Source: Lysobacter solisilvae
GTDB taxonomy: Bacteria > Pseudomonadota > Gammaproteobacteria > Xanthomonadales > Xanthomonadaceae
Length of the DNA stretch: 64,000 nucleotides
Reading direction: 5' to 3'
Assembly: GCF_016613535.2 (NCBI RefSeq)
Contig: NZ_CP071518.1
Span: 3,348,001 to 3,412,000 of the forward strand
Shown here: positions 8,260-16,921 of the stretch, in pieces
How positions within the stretch are numbered: the first letter of the stretch is position 1
How the letters are laid out: every line of letters begins with the position of its first letter
Translations under genes and position numbers: made by a program
Notes under the pieces: generated by a model
Seen by the model: only the letters and a program-made list of their open reading frames with translations
The model's database searches: none
Told to the model about the DNA's origin: nothing

Positions 8260-10076
8260 ATGACCGCACGTTTGCCCGCCCTGCTCGCCCTCGCCATCGC
8301 AGCCGCGCTCGCTGGCTGCGGCAGCACGCAGGCCTCCACCTCGACCACCACCGCCACTGCGCAGGTCGCCGAAAGCAAGGGCGAACGCCTGGCGAAGCTC
8401 TATGAGGCGTACTGGGAAGAAAGCCTGCAGCTCAATCCGATCCAGGCCACCTTCCAGGGTGACAGCCGCTACAACGACCAGTTGCCGGACTTCCTGTCCG
8501 CCGAATATCGCCAGCAAAGCCACGCCTTCACCCAGCGCTGGCTGGACGCCGTCGAAGCGGTCGGTCCGGAAGGCCTGCAAGGCCAGGACCTGCTGAGCTA
8601 CCAGATCTTCGTCCGCGACGCGAAGCAGTCGCTGGAAGCCGAGCAGTTCCCGAGCTGGATGCTGCCGATCCACCAGATGGGCAGCATCGCGAGCATCGCC
8701 GTGCAGTTCGGTTCGGGCAGCGGCACGCAGCCGTTCCGGACGGTCAAGGACTACGACGATTGGCTCGCGCGCGCCAACCGCGTGCCGGTGCTGTTCGACA
8801 GCGCCATCGGCAACATGCGCCAGGGCATTTCCGCCTGCGTCGTGCAGCCCAGGGCGCTGATGGTGAAGGTGGTGCCGCAGCTGGCCATGGTCATCAAAGG
8901 ACCGGCCCGAAGACACGATCTTCTGGGGGCCGATCAAGAACCTGCCGGCGGACTTCTCCGCCGCCGACAAGGCACGCCTGACCGCTGCGTACCGTGAGAT
9001 GATCGGCCAGCGGATGATTCCGGCGTTCAAGGAGCTGCGCGATTTCATCGCCAACGAGTACATGCCCAGGACGCGCACCGCGCCCGGCATGGACGCATTG
9101 CCCGATGGCCAGGCCTGGTACGCGTTCCTCGCGCGCCAGTACACGACCACCGGCAAGTCGCCGACCCAGATCCACCAGATCGGCCCTGGACGAAGTGGCC
9201 CGCATCCACGGCGAAATGCGCCAGGTGATGCAGGAGGTCGGCTTCAAGGGCTCGCTGCAGGACTTCTTCCACTTCATGCAGACCGACAAGCGCTTCAGCT
9301 TCCAGAGCGAGGAAGCGCTGCTGGCGCACTACCGCGCGGTGGAGGCGAAGGTCAACCGGAAGATCCCGGAACAGTTCCTGCTGCTTCCCAAGGCCCCGTT
9401 CGAGATCCGCCCGGTCGAACCGTTCCGCGCGCAGTCGGCCGCCGCCGGCGAGTTCTACCCGTCGAGCGAGGACGGCAGCCGTCCCGCCATCTTCTACGTC
9501 AGCACCTACGACCTGCCCACGCGCAGGACGTGGCTCGCCCAGGACCTGTTCCTGCACGAGGCCATCCCCGGCCACCACTTCCAGTTCTCGCTGCAGCAGG
9601 AGCTGGCCACCATGCCCAAGTTCCGCCGCTTCGGCGGCGAGACCGCGTTCGCCGAGGGTTGGGGCCTGTATGCCGAATCGCTGGGCAAGGACCTGGGCGT
9701 GTACACCGATCCGTACGACTACTTCGGCTACCTGCAGAACGAACTGTGGCGCGCCATCCGCCTGGTCGTCGATACCGGACTGCACAGCAAGGGCTGGACC
9801 CGCGAGCAGGTGATCCGATACATGCTCGACAATTCGGCCGAGTCGGAGACGCAGTCCACCGCCGAGGCCGAGCGCTACATGGCCGTCCCCGGCCAGGCGC
9901 TGGCGTACAAGATCGGCGAACTGAAGATCCAGGAACTGCGCCACCGCGCCGAGGCCGAGCTCGGGGCCAGGTTCGACGCGCGCGAGTTCCACGCCGAAGT
10001 GCTGAAGGATGGCGCGGTGCCGCTGGAGGTCCTCTCGGCCAAGATCGATCGCTGGATTGCGACGAAGAAGGCTTGA
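8260..10076 (+). pseudogene. DUF885 family zinc metalloprotease lipoprotein, two apparent frameshifts
   Basis: The gene starts at ATG 8260 with a lipoprotein signal (MTARLPALLALAIAAALAGCGS, lipobox LAGC). It runs in three frames. The first break is at the AAA run 8896-8898 (VIK|DRPEDTIFWGPI) and the second at the CCC run 9184-9186 (HQIG|LDEVARIHGEM). Each is corrected by removing one base, giving a 604-residue protein of normal DUF885 length. The zinc-binding HEAIPGHHFQ motif lies near residue 430 in the third segment, followed by AFAEGWGLYAESLG, a conserved part of the family. These proteins are periplasmic or membrane-attached putative peptidases. Both breaks are +1 in homopolymers, so sequencing error is as likely as decay. 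A terminator follows at 10105. Confidence 0.85.
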
Positions 10077-10104
10077 GGGGTTCGCCCGCGACGTGGGCCG
10101 GCCC

Positions 10105-10134
10105 ACGGAGGGAATCGCCTCCGTCCCCTTTTTT
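10105..10134 (+). terminator. Rho-independent terminator after the DUF885 gene
   Basis: The arms ACGGAGG and CCTCCGT enclose a six-base loop and are followed by CCCCTTTTTT. It begins 29 bases after the stop codon. Confidence 0.65.
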
Positions 10135-10324
10135 CCGCGTGCCCTACCTTGCAGGCCAAGGGCGCTGTTGGCGGGTTCCCGGTGAAGGAGGACGGCGTGG
10201 GTGTAGCGCGGTCCGGCATTGGGCGTGCCGGAAACGGGCGCCTCTGCTAGTGCGGAGGCGTCGGGCGCCACCAGGAGGGGGCAATCACCCTGCCCCCTTC
10301 AAGCCAGGTCCTGGAGGGCCACCC

Positions 10325-11206
10325 TCATTTCAGGGTAGTGAAGCGCCGCCCGTCCGAATGCACATGGACCTTTACGCGCTCGGGATGGTCAGCCGCAAAC
10401 TGCTGAGCAATATTCGGCGGCAGTTGAGCACCTCGCACGCTCTTTGCCTTGAGAAGCTGTTCGACTAACAGCCCGGCAACGTCCCGGAAATCCACGCCAG
10501 CCAGATCCGCATCTTGAAAGCTCGCGCCGGTCACATCCGCTCCCGAAAGATCAGCTCCTCGAAGATTCGCGCCAGAAAAACTTACCCGGACGAGCGTTGC
10601 CGTTCTAAAGCTGCATCCGGAGAACTCACCGAACATGCACCTGGAGTTCTTCATGAATGCCCGCTCAAACCTTGCCCCGGAACACCGCGCCGCGACCAGG
10701 TAACATCCTTTCATCTTCGCGTCCGTAAGCACACAGTTCTTCAGCACTGCGTCACCCAGATCAGCCCCCCAAAGCTTGGCTCCGGTCAGGTCCAAGCCGC
10801 GAAGATCAGCCTGCTTCAAGAAGCACTCATACAGGTCGATCTCCCTGACCCGTTCGTTTGCCAAGCGCTTCACACACCCAGCGATCCTGAAAGCGGACTC
10901 GGGGGTTCTCCATGGACGGAAATCGTCGATTTCCTCCTGGAATCGAGTGATCGCGTGCTTTCGTTCCAGGCTTTTGGTCACCCAAGACAAAACAAAGGCA
11001 ATGATCACCAAATCAAGCAAGAAGCCGTGGGCTTCCGTGATGAACCCAACCCAGAAATCAGCCTCCCCATAGAGACCTAGCGAGTAGGTCAAGAAACCTC
11101 CCGAGCGGTCAAATAACACAGTGACAGCGATTAGAAGAACCGCGTACCCCGCTATGGTCCAGCCCACAATCCTGAGCTCGGTGAACTTGACGGAAAACAA
11201 TGACAT
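10325..11206 (-). CDS. Membrane-anchored pentapeptide-repeat protein
   Basis: A 293-residue protein. The ATG at 11206 is chosen because GAGGGTTGAG lies directly upstream; a start at 11251 would add 15 residues without a ribosome site. Two hydrophobic segments lie in the first 100 residues (VGWTIAGYAVLLIAVTVLF and a second around FLLDLVIIAFVLSWV). A linker follows, and then from about residue 130 pentapeptide repeats of the A(D/N)LxX type (LRGLDLTGAKLWGADLGDA; ANLRGADLSGADVTGASF). Such repeats fold as a right-handed quadrilateral beta-helix. The family has varied roles and no partner is evident here. The composition is less GC-rich than the core genome. Confidence 0.8.
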   Translation of the reverse strand: MSLFSVKFTELRIVGWTIAGYAVLLIAVTVLFDRSGGFLTYSLGLYGEADFWVGFITEAHGFLLDLVIIAFVLSWVTKSLERKHAITRFQEEIDDFRPWRTPESAFRIAGCVKRLANERVREIDLYECFLKQADLRGLDLTGAKLWGADLGDAVLKNCVLTDAKMKGCYLVAARCSGARFERAFMKNSRCMFGEFSGCSFRTATLVRVSFSGANLRGADLSGADVTGASFQDADLAGVDFRDVAGLLVEQLLKAKSVRGAQLPPNIAQQFAADHPERVKVHVHSDGRRFTTLK

Positions 11207-11288
11207 CTCAACCCTCAAAATGGAAAAGTGATCAGATTCGTTGTTGAGCATGCGGCAGGTTCATTCTTTCGAACGTCAACCTACGAGC

Positions 11289-12845
11289 TCAGGTGTCCGG
11301 CAACTCCACCTGCAGGTACTCGATCGGCAGATTGAAGTCCGCTCGCAAGCGCGCGACAAAGATGTTGGTAACCGCGTCCAAGGCAGGTTCGCCGACGACG
11401 AACAGCTTGACCGGTTCCAGCCCACCTTGACGGAAGCCGTACTCCAGCAGTTGGCCCATCGCCAAACGAACCACCTCGGCGGCGCTGTCAGCGACCTTGA
11501 TTTCATAGAGATGGCAGCGGCCATCCGGTAAGCGGGTGATCGCATCGGCGAACCCACCGGTCCCGGTGGGGTATTCGGTCCAGACGCGATCCCTTCCCAA
11601 CTCGGTAGCCAACCGATCGAAAAGGGCTGTCTGAATTGCATTGTGTCGCAGCGCGATGATTCGCTGCGCCGGAGGAAGTTCCGCGAAAGCAGCGAGGGCA
11701 CGCGGCTGATGCCCGGGCGGGACGGCCGCTCGGGCCGTGCGAACACTCAACTGATCCGCGACGAACCACGGGAACATGTTGCGAGCCAGGATGTCGTCGA
11801 ACACCCCGAGCTGGTCCAGGTGCCCCACCAACGCCTGCGCACTTGCCGCCCAGCTGCCGGAGCGGGGCCGAATGAAGCCAGTGTGCTGAACAAACCATCC
11901 CAGAACCTCGTTGTGCCTGTCGCCATCTACCGTCGTGTGGTAGCGGGCCGGATGCACACCGGCAAAAGCCCGAGCAATCAGCAGGCGGGGCACCTTTCCA
12001 ATGCGGCCCTCGGCCTTCCACCGCTCGAATCTCTCCACGATCCGATTGAAGCTCGCCGGGCTCCCGTCCGAATGGATCTGGCGAATGACTTCCAGCAAGT
12101 CGTTACGCATCGCCTCGACGGTCTCGTACTTCAGCAAGCCCGGCCCGGCATTGCTGATGGCGTTGTCCGGGCTTTTCCAGACGATCTCAAACACGTCCTG
12201 AGGGCGGTCCTGGCGCAGTGCTTGGCTGATGGCCTGGGTTGTTTCGCGATAACGCGGCATCCATCGCGTCAAGAACCAACCATTCGGATCCTTGAAACCC
12301 TTCAGGAAGGCCACCGCTTCGGCGTCCAGCGTTGGGGGCGCAAGGCTGTCGTTCTCCTCCCCGAACGCCCCCGCCTCCGAGGGGGCGTCCTCCGATACCG
12401 CTCTGGGCGACGGCCTGCCTTCCAGGCGCGCCCGAGCGGCTTCGACCGCGGCAGCGGAGAACTCGCCCGGGAAGCGGTCGATGATGGCTTCAAAGCTGAG
12501 CGCCTGCAGCCCGGCTTCTTCGAGTACTTCGAAGCCCTTCGACGGCTGGCGGCTGAGCACCATGCGTTCTGCGGCGATGAGCGCGCCATGCCGGTCCAAC
12601 ATCTGTCGCGTGCGGTTGGCGCGGAAGGTCCGTTCCTTGAGCCGGCTCTGTTCGTCCTCGTAGGCGTAGAGGGCGATCGCAATGGCCTGTTCCGCGGGAG
12701 TACTGAACCCCTCCTCCGCGGCCTGGAGCTCGCTGGCACGTTGCAGGGCCCGTGCCCCCAGTTCCGGATGCCCGAGCCGCCGCGCGTTCTCCGCCAGCCT
12801 GCGAGCGTCGTCTGATGTCTTTAGGCGCGCGATGCGCTCTTCCAT
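11289..12845 (-). CDS. Hypothetical protein with PD-(D/E)XK-like C-terminal domain
   Basis: A 518-residue cytosolic protein with a strong GGGGGG ribosome site before ATG 12845. The N-terminal 100 residues are helical and repeat-like (ARRLAENARRLGHPELGARA). The middle is unassigned. The C-terminal 110 residues hold TEYPTGTGGFADAITR, then CHLYEIKVADSAAE and LAMGQLLEYGF. The Glu-Ile-Lys on a strand after an acidic loop, and the following Gln-Tyr helix, resemble restriction-endonuclease-like nucleases with a QxxxY element. That assignment is from motif and order only. I know of no characterised homologue. The position beside the minisatellite and upstream of the defence-like island makes a conflict-system role possible but unproven. 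Confidence 0.65.
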   Translation of the reverse strand: MEERIARLKTSDDARRLAENARRLGHPELGARALQRASELQAAEEGFSTPAEQAIAIALYAYEDEQSRLKERTFRANRTRQMLDRHGALIAAERMVLSRQPSKGFEVLEEAGLQALSFEAIIDRFPGEFSAAAVEAARARLEGRPSPRAVSEDAPSEAGAFGEENDSLAPPTLDAEAVAFLKGFKDPNGWFLTRWMPRYRETTQAISQALRQDRPQDVFEIVWKSPDNAISNAGPGLLKYETVEAMRNDLLEVIRQIHSDGSPASFNRIVERFERWKAEGRIGKVPRLLIARAFAGVHPARYHTTVDGDRHNEVLGWFVQHTGFIRPRSGSWAASAQALVGHLDQLGVFDDILARNMFPWFVADQLSVRTARAAVPPGHQPRALAAFAELPPAQRIIALRHNAIQTALFDRLATELGRDRVWTEYPTGTGGFADAITRLPDGRCHLYEIKVADSAAEVVRLAMGQLLEYGFRQGGLEPVKLFVVGEPALDAVTNIFVARLRADFNLPIEYLQVELPDT

Positions 12846-12910
12846 GGTTCCCCCCTGGTAATGCGCAGGGATTCTGGCATGGGTGAGGCGGCACGCACGC
12901 GCCCTTCAGC

Positions 12911-13203
12911 CGGACCCAAACGCTCTCCGGCGCGACCCAAGCGATACTCAGCCCGACTTACGCGCCCCTCGCAGCGACCCACTCGACCCTCGCCGCGACC
13001 CAATACCCCCTCGGGGCGAACCAAGTGCCCCTCGCCGCGAACCACACGCCCCTCGCCGCGAGCCTCGCGCCCCTCGCGGCGACCCCAGCGACCCTCGCAC
13101 CGACGCACGCGACCCTGCGCGCGACCCAAGCAACCCTCGGCGCGACCCATGCGCCCCTTGGCCCGGACCACGCCACCCTCGGCACGAGCCACGCCACCCA
13201 CGC
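12911..13203. repeat. 21-bp imperfect tandem repeat (minisatellite)
   Basis: About 14 head-to-tail copies of a 21-bp unit close to GCGACCCACGCGCCCCTCGC lie between two minus-strand genes. The period of 21 keeps all frames in register, so every strand gives low-complexity seven-residue repeats (for example RPTRPSP on the plus strand). None of these frames has a convincing start or partner. I treat it as a non-coding minisatellite rather than a gene. Confidence 0.8.
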
Positions 13204-13262
13204 CCCCAACTGTGCATCCCGCGAGGACCCACCGATACCAGCCTTCGGCGGGATGCGGCCCC

Positions 13263-13290
13263 CAAAAAGAAGCCGCCCAATGGGCGGCTT
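13263..13290 (-). terminator. Rho-independent terminator of the 13315-13791 gene
   Basis: Read on the minus strand, the arms AAGCCGCCC and GGGCGGCTT are followed by CTTTTTGG. It begins 25 bases after the stop codon of the minus-strand gene ending at 13315. Confidence 0.8.
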
Positions 13291-13314
13291 CCTTCTCGAT
13301 CAATAATGCGGCGC

Positions 13315-13791
13315 TCAGGACTGCGGGGCCGGCTCCTCCTGCGCCCGGCGGCGGCCGCGGCTGAACTGATGCCCGAGGTCACGGCGCAGGTTTTCTAGGC
13401 CCTGGTCGGCACCCGACAGCTTGAGGTGGCGGTAGCCTTCGTACGCGAAATCCATGACATCGTGGCCCAACAGGGCCACCGTGCCTTCCAGCAGTGCATG
13501 CAGGCGCCCCACTTCCTCCAGCAGCGGACGCAGCGCATCCAGGGCATCGAGGTCGGCACGGGCGCCGGCGACGTCCAGGCTGGGCGGCACGATCTGCCGA
13601 TGGGTCTCCAGCGTGCGCAGCACGCCGCGCCCGAAGAGTTCGTTGTTGTTAACGAAGTGGTGCAGATCGCGACTCTGCGAAGGGTGCACCGAGACGAGCC
13701 CCGGCAAAGCCGCAACGGCCTGCGCGATGCCCGTCGTGGCGGCCTGCCCCTGTTCGGGGGTGACGGTGAGCGTAATGCGGTTATCCGACAC
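13315..13791 (-). CDS. Hypothetical helical protein, function unknown
   Basis: A 158-residue protein. The GTG at 13791 is chosen because AGGAGG lies seven bases upstream; the frame continues upstream to 13980 but without a ribosome site. It opens with MSDNRITLTVTPEQ. The rest is mostly helical, including ALRPLLEEVGRLHALLEGTV, and ends in an Arg/Gln-rich tail. No signal peptide, membrane segment or catalytic motif is visible and I recognise no family. A good terminator follows, so it is probably a single-gene transcript. Confidence 0.6.
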   Translation of the reverse strand: MSDNRITLTVTPEQGQAATTGIAQAVAALPGLVSVHPSQSRDLHHFVNNNELFGRGVLRTLETHRQIVPPSLDVAGARADLDALDALRPLLEEVGRLHALLEGTVALLGHDVMDFAYEGYRHLKLSGADQGLENLRRDLGHQFSRGRRRAQEEPAPQS

Positions 13792-14092
13792 AACAACCTC
13801 CTGTTGATTCCCTGTGTGGACCGGCGATGCCGGCTGCGTCCTTGCTCCGCCGCGTTCCGTGTGGCGATGTTTGGTGTTGACCGTTACGGCGCCATCGGAG
13901 CGAGCAGAAGTCTGGCACCAACCGCTGCGTGCGTGGTCGCGCGGATACAAATCGATACAAGACGCTACAAAGCGATACATTGGGCCGGGGTCGCTTCGCG
14001 GCCCGGGACGCCGCCCGAAAATGGAAAGGCCCGCCGGTGGCGGGCCTCCAGGATGAAGTCAAGAAAGTCAGACCCCTGTATTGCCTTCGAAC

Positions 14093-14319
14093 TTACGGCT
14101 TGGTGTCTTTGGGCGGATTGGGATCGTTGCCGTAGCTGTTACTACCCTGAATCCTTCCGTCCTTGCCATGCTCGACGACCTCGACTTTGTCGCGCCGCCC
14201 CTGATCGCGGGCTTGGCTCATCGCCTCGTCCTTTCGGCCGTGAACGCGCGATCTCCGCCTTCCCTCACGACTGCCCAACCGTCTTTGCGCGGCACTACAT
14301 GAATGTCCTTCTTACTCAT
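14093..14319 (-). pseudogene. DUF2188 family protein with a one-base frameshift
   Basis: ATG 14319 has GGGAGGT upstream and begins MSKKDIHVVPRKDGWAVVRE, the standard opening of small DUF2188 proteins. The frame then hits a stop after about 33 residues. The expected continuation, KDEAMSQARDQGRRDKVEVV and DGRIQGSNSYGNDPNPPKD, is in the next frame and ends at 14093. Adding one A to the run AAA (14232-14234 on this strand) restores a 75-residue protein. DUF2188 proteins are small and often found in accessory regions; their role is unknown. It lies downstream of the nuclease-HEPN gene on the same strand with a 146-base gap. Confidence 0.8.
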
Positions 14320-14465
14320 GCGACTACCTCCCGTCAAAGCTCACGGACCACCCGGAGCCTGTCCTAGAGCTTACGTCCAATAGGTCTCAAACAGTGCGAC
14401 AACTTCGTCCGAAAGAAAACGGTCTTTGACCCGGTTGTTTTGACCTTTGTTCTTCATGGCTTCTT

Positions 14466-15137
14466 TCAGTCGCCCCCGTCGTCCTCTGCCGACCAAGCGT
14501 TCACATACCGTGCAACTCGATCGAAAGAATCATCGATCGCTGACCTTGGGAAACTAGTACTTCCATGCCCGTGCGCTACTTGATTACGAGCATTGAGCAA
14601 ACCCTTAAGTCCGTCGTAATCATCCACTGAAATCTCGCCCAACGAATACATGTGGTTGAAAACATTAGCTGCCGGCAAATTGGAGACCGGAATGTTTCGC
14701 AACGCTGCTCGCTTCTTCATCGCGAGCTCGAAAACCGCCCACAAATATAGAACCGCAGGCTCCAACACATTCGATTCGATCAATGGACGGACCTGCCTAA
14801 GCTTCTCCAAAATCTCCGCCCAAGTCGAATAGCGTTCGTCCAACGAATCCATCTCGTCGGAACCATCCAACGTTACCAGCACAAATCGCCATCCCTGCCC
14901 CTTTAGAACCTCTGAAATAGACTGAAACTTTTCCATCGGGAGCCTGGAGCGACTTTGCTTCACCTCGACGACCAAGCGATCACCCAACTTATCTGCGATC
15001 AGGTCGGGCCTATAGCCTTCCAAGTCAATAGGCATCTGCTCTGGTAGCGGCTCGACCACGACTTGGTAGCCGTCATCTATCAACTTGTCTCGAATCTGTC
15101 GGACCTTTTCGTCGTGAACAACTCTTGAAGTACTCAC
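14466..15137 (-). CDS. PD-(D/E)XK nuclease (AHJR-like) fused to a HEPN domain
   Basis: A 223-residue protein with two domains. Residues about 8-100 have a restriction-endonuclease-like core: RPDLIADKLG followed by LVVEVKQ gives Asp45 and Glu58-Val-Lys60, the expected metal-binding and catalytic set. Residues about 115-215 form an all-helical domain ending in LLNARNQVAHGHG. Arg184-x4-His189 is the RxxxxH signature of HEPN ribonucleases. The start overlaps the stop of the RusA-like gene by four bases (ATGA), so the two are translationally coupled. HEPN and REase domains together are typical of bacterial conflict systems; targets and triggers are unknown. Composition is clearly AT-richer than the flanking core genes. 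Confidence 0.75.
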   Translation of the reverse strand: MSTSRVVHDEKVRQIRDKLIDDGYQVVVEPLPEQMPIDLEGYRPDLIADKLGDRLVVEVKQSRSRLPMEKFQSISEVLKGQGWRFVLVTLDGSDEMDSLDERYSTWAEILEKLRQVRPLIESNVLEPAVLYLWAVFELAMKKRAALRNIPVSNLPAANVFNHMYSLGEISVDDYDGLKGLLNARNQVAHGHGSTSFPRSAIDDSFDRVARYVNAWSAEDDGGD

Positions 15138-15538
15138 AACAAGCTCTCCAGAAGCGGCGATTCAGCCACTCGAACATAGACGCACTCATCTCCATCAAAT
15201 ACGCCGAGCTTGAGCAACTGAGGAAGATTTGTGACATCAATTCCCGCCGCGAGGAATCGTCGGTGACTATCCACATCAGCGATCAGACTATCATCCACAT
15301 ATACAAGGCCTACGAGCGCATCTTGAATTGGCTTGATTATGTTGTCTATGTCTGCCGGCGAATCGTCGCATAGATAAACGATCGAAAATCTTAGATCTCC
15401 TTCCTCCGCAGGCCTGCCAACTGGCCAAACCTTTTCGGCCTCACTTCTCACGTATGCCTTCCATGCCTGGAGATTCTTCCTGCTCTTTGTTTGATGCGAG
15501 ACAGGACGCTTCCTAATCAAGAACTCGAAGTTCGGCAT
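15134..15538 (-). CDS. RusA-family Holliday-junction resolvase-like protein
   Basis: A 134-residue protein, near the usual RusA length of about 120. The signature stretch ADIDNIIKPIQDALVGLVY, directly followed by VDDSLI, supplies Asp63, Asp65, Asn66, Lys69, Asp73 and the Asp82-Asp83 pair. These are the metal-binding acidic residues and lysine of RusA enzymes. RusA resolves four-way DNA junctions and is usually carried by prophages. Here no phage genes adjoin it; instead it overlaps a nuclease-HEPN gene by four bases. It may therefore act as a DNA-structure nuclease or partner in a conflict module (inference). It starts 199 bases downstream of the STAND gene. Confidence 0.75.
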   Translation of the reverse strand: MPNFEFLIRKRPVSHQTKSRKNLQAWKAYVRSEAEKVWPVGRPAEEGDLRFSIVYLCDDSPADIDNIIKPIQDALVGLVYVDDSLIADVDSHRRFLAAGIDVTNLPQLLKLGVFDGDECVYVRVAESPLLESLL

Positions 15539-15736
15539 TGATGCGGGCCACCCATTCCATGTTGCGATGCATTAACCAATGGCGACTCGGGACCGATCCC
15601 CTGCTTAAGTCGACCCCGCTCCTGTTCTGGCACTGATCCACGGGAAGCGGTCCGCGCCGAGCCTGAAATGGCCGCGAATCACGTGTACGAATCAGTGGCA
15701 CATGCTCGCGACCGTGATTTTCAGACCCCGCCCTTA

Positions 15737-16921
15737 TTACCCTGGCTTAGGAAGGCGCTTCTGCTCCAGGAACTGGAAAGGCAACGCCTTGATCTTAAAG
15801 CGGTCCAGCACCGCACGCTTGAGTTCCTCACGCACCGGAAAGAGGTAGAACCGACGAATAAGGAAACGCCGAAGCACGGAATTTGGGAGTACCGGACCAC
15901 GCTGAAGAGCGTCTTCCTCAAAATCTAAGAGTTCCTTTTTCGGAAAATCCGAAAAATGCTCGAGATGGGCTATCAGCCTAAGTAGCTTTCGCGTATTCAC
16001 GCCACGAAGGACATCATCGAGCGTAGGTGACAACTCCTCCGATCCTATCGCGTTGGCAATCTTGATAAGGGTACCAACGGTCAATGATGACATCATCGAT
16101 GGCAAGTATGACTCCAATTCCTCAGCCAATTCCGAGTCGTTCATGCTCCCCCTTTCGGCCTTTATCTGCAGGCCGCGAAATTTCAACATCTCTTCGCCGT
16201 GGGACCCAACCATGCGGTACAAGAACGACAGTACGCGCAGGCCAAGCCCTACGCATGTATCGGCCATTGCATGCTTGTCATCTCGCTCGATCTCGCCCGC
16301 GTGATTTCGCAGCACCTGGCCCAAGACTTGAAGAGTCTTGAACGCCGCATTCATCAATACCGCATCATCAATTCGGGAGCGGAGCCTAGCTTCCGCGACC
16401 TTCTCAATTTCCTGCGACGCGGCCTCATGATCCTTTTCATCAAGCGCGCGCTGCTCAAGCTGAAACTCGCGCGCGCCTTCCACCAAAATTTGACGGATTT
16501 CCATAGGCTTGAACTTGTCAAGCACAGGACTTACTTCGAAAAGGTCAGCTTCCGGGAGATCCCTGAACATCTGCGTCGCACTGTCGATGATCTTTTCTGC
16601 AACTCTTGGGTCGCGCTTAAGGTGCGCGAGGAATAACAGTACGTTGGCACTCCTCTCCGTATGAATTGACCTCACCAACAAGTCAACCCGCGGCTCAAGC
16701 TCACCCCAACTTCGCTGGGAAATACTTCTGGCTAAGAAATAGTAGTAGTGGTACGGATATTTGAAACGGACGCGCCCACCGCGATCTTCTAGAATGTCCG
16801 CCTCTACGAGTTGCGCCTGAAGCGAGCCCATGGGCAACCGCAGGTTGTACCTCTGACAATGCTCAACATGGAACGCTTCAAAATCAGCCTGCTCAACCTC
16901 CTTGGACGTTGCCCAATTCAA
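15737..16921 (-). CDS. C-terminal (helical sensor) part of the metallophosphoesterase-STAND protein
   Basis: A 394-residue open frame beginning at a TTG inside the end of the preceding gene (29-base overlap, next frame). The first residues, NWATSKEVEQADFEAFHVEH and then RFKYPYHYYYFLARSIS, match the winged-helix and YYF-type region that normally follows the NTPase in STAND proteins. The remainder is alpha-helical and probably the sensor or repeat part. Removing one T from GAATTGGG (near 16910) joins it to the upstream frame as LFEWATSKEVEQ, giving one protein of about 1017 residues. It is therefore either a frameshifted C-terminus or, less likely, a separate coupled subunit. There is no ribosome site for independent initiation beyond GCGTCCC. 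Confidence 0.65.
   Translation of the reverse strand: MNWATSKEVEQADFEAFHVEHCQRYNLRLPMGSLQAQLVEADILEDRGGRVRFKYPYHYYYFLARSISQRSWGELEPRVDLLVRSIHTERSANVLLFLAHLKRDPRVAEKIIDSATQMFRDLPEADLFEVSPVLDKFKPMEIRQILVEGAREFQLEQRALDEKDHEAASQEIEKVAEARLRSRIDDAVLMNAAFKTLQVLGQVLRNHAGEIERDDKHAMADTCVGLGLRVLSFLYRMVGSHGEEMLKFRGLQIKAERGSMNDSELAEELESYLPSMMSSLTVGTLIKIANAIGSEELSPTLDDVLRGVNTRKLLRLIAHLEHFSDFPKKELLDFEEDALQRGPVLPNSVLRRFLIRRFYLFPVREELKRAVLDRFKIKALPFQFLEQKRLPKPG

Noticed and set aside
12900..13210. Possible CRISPR array in the 21-bp tandem repeats
   Set aside because: Units are contiguous with no spacers, no palindromic repeat and no cas genes nearby.
12861..13398. Plus-strand frames encoding seven-residue repeats
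   Set aside because: The 21-bp minisatellite keeps all frames open. No ribosome site, signal peptide or conserved flank supports a protein.
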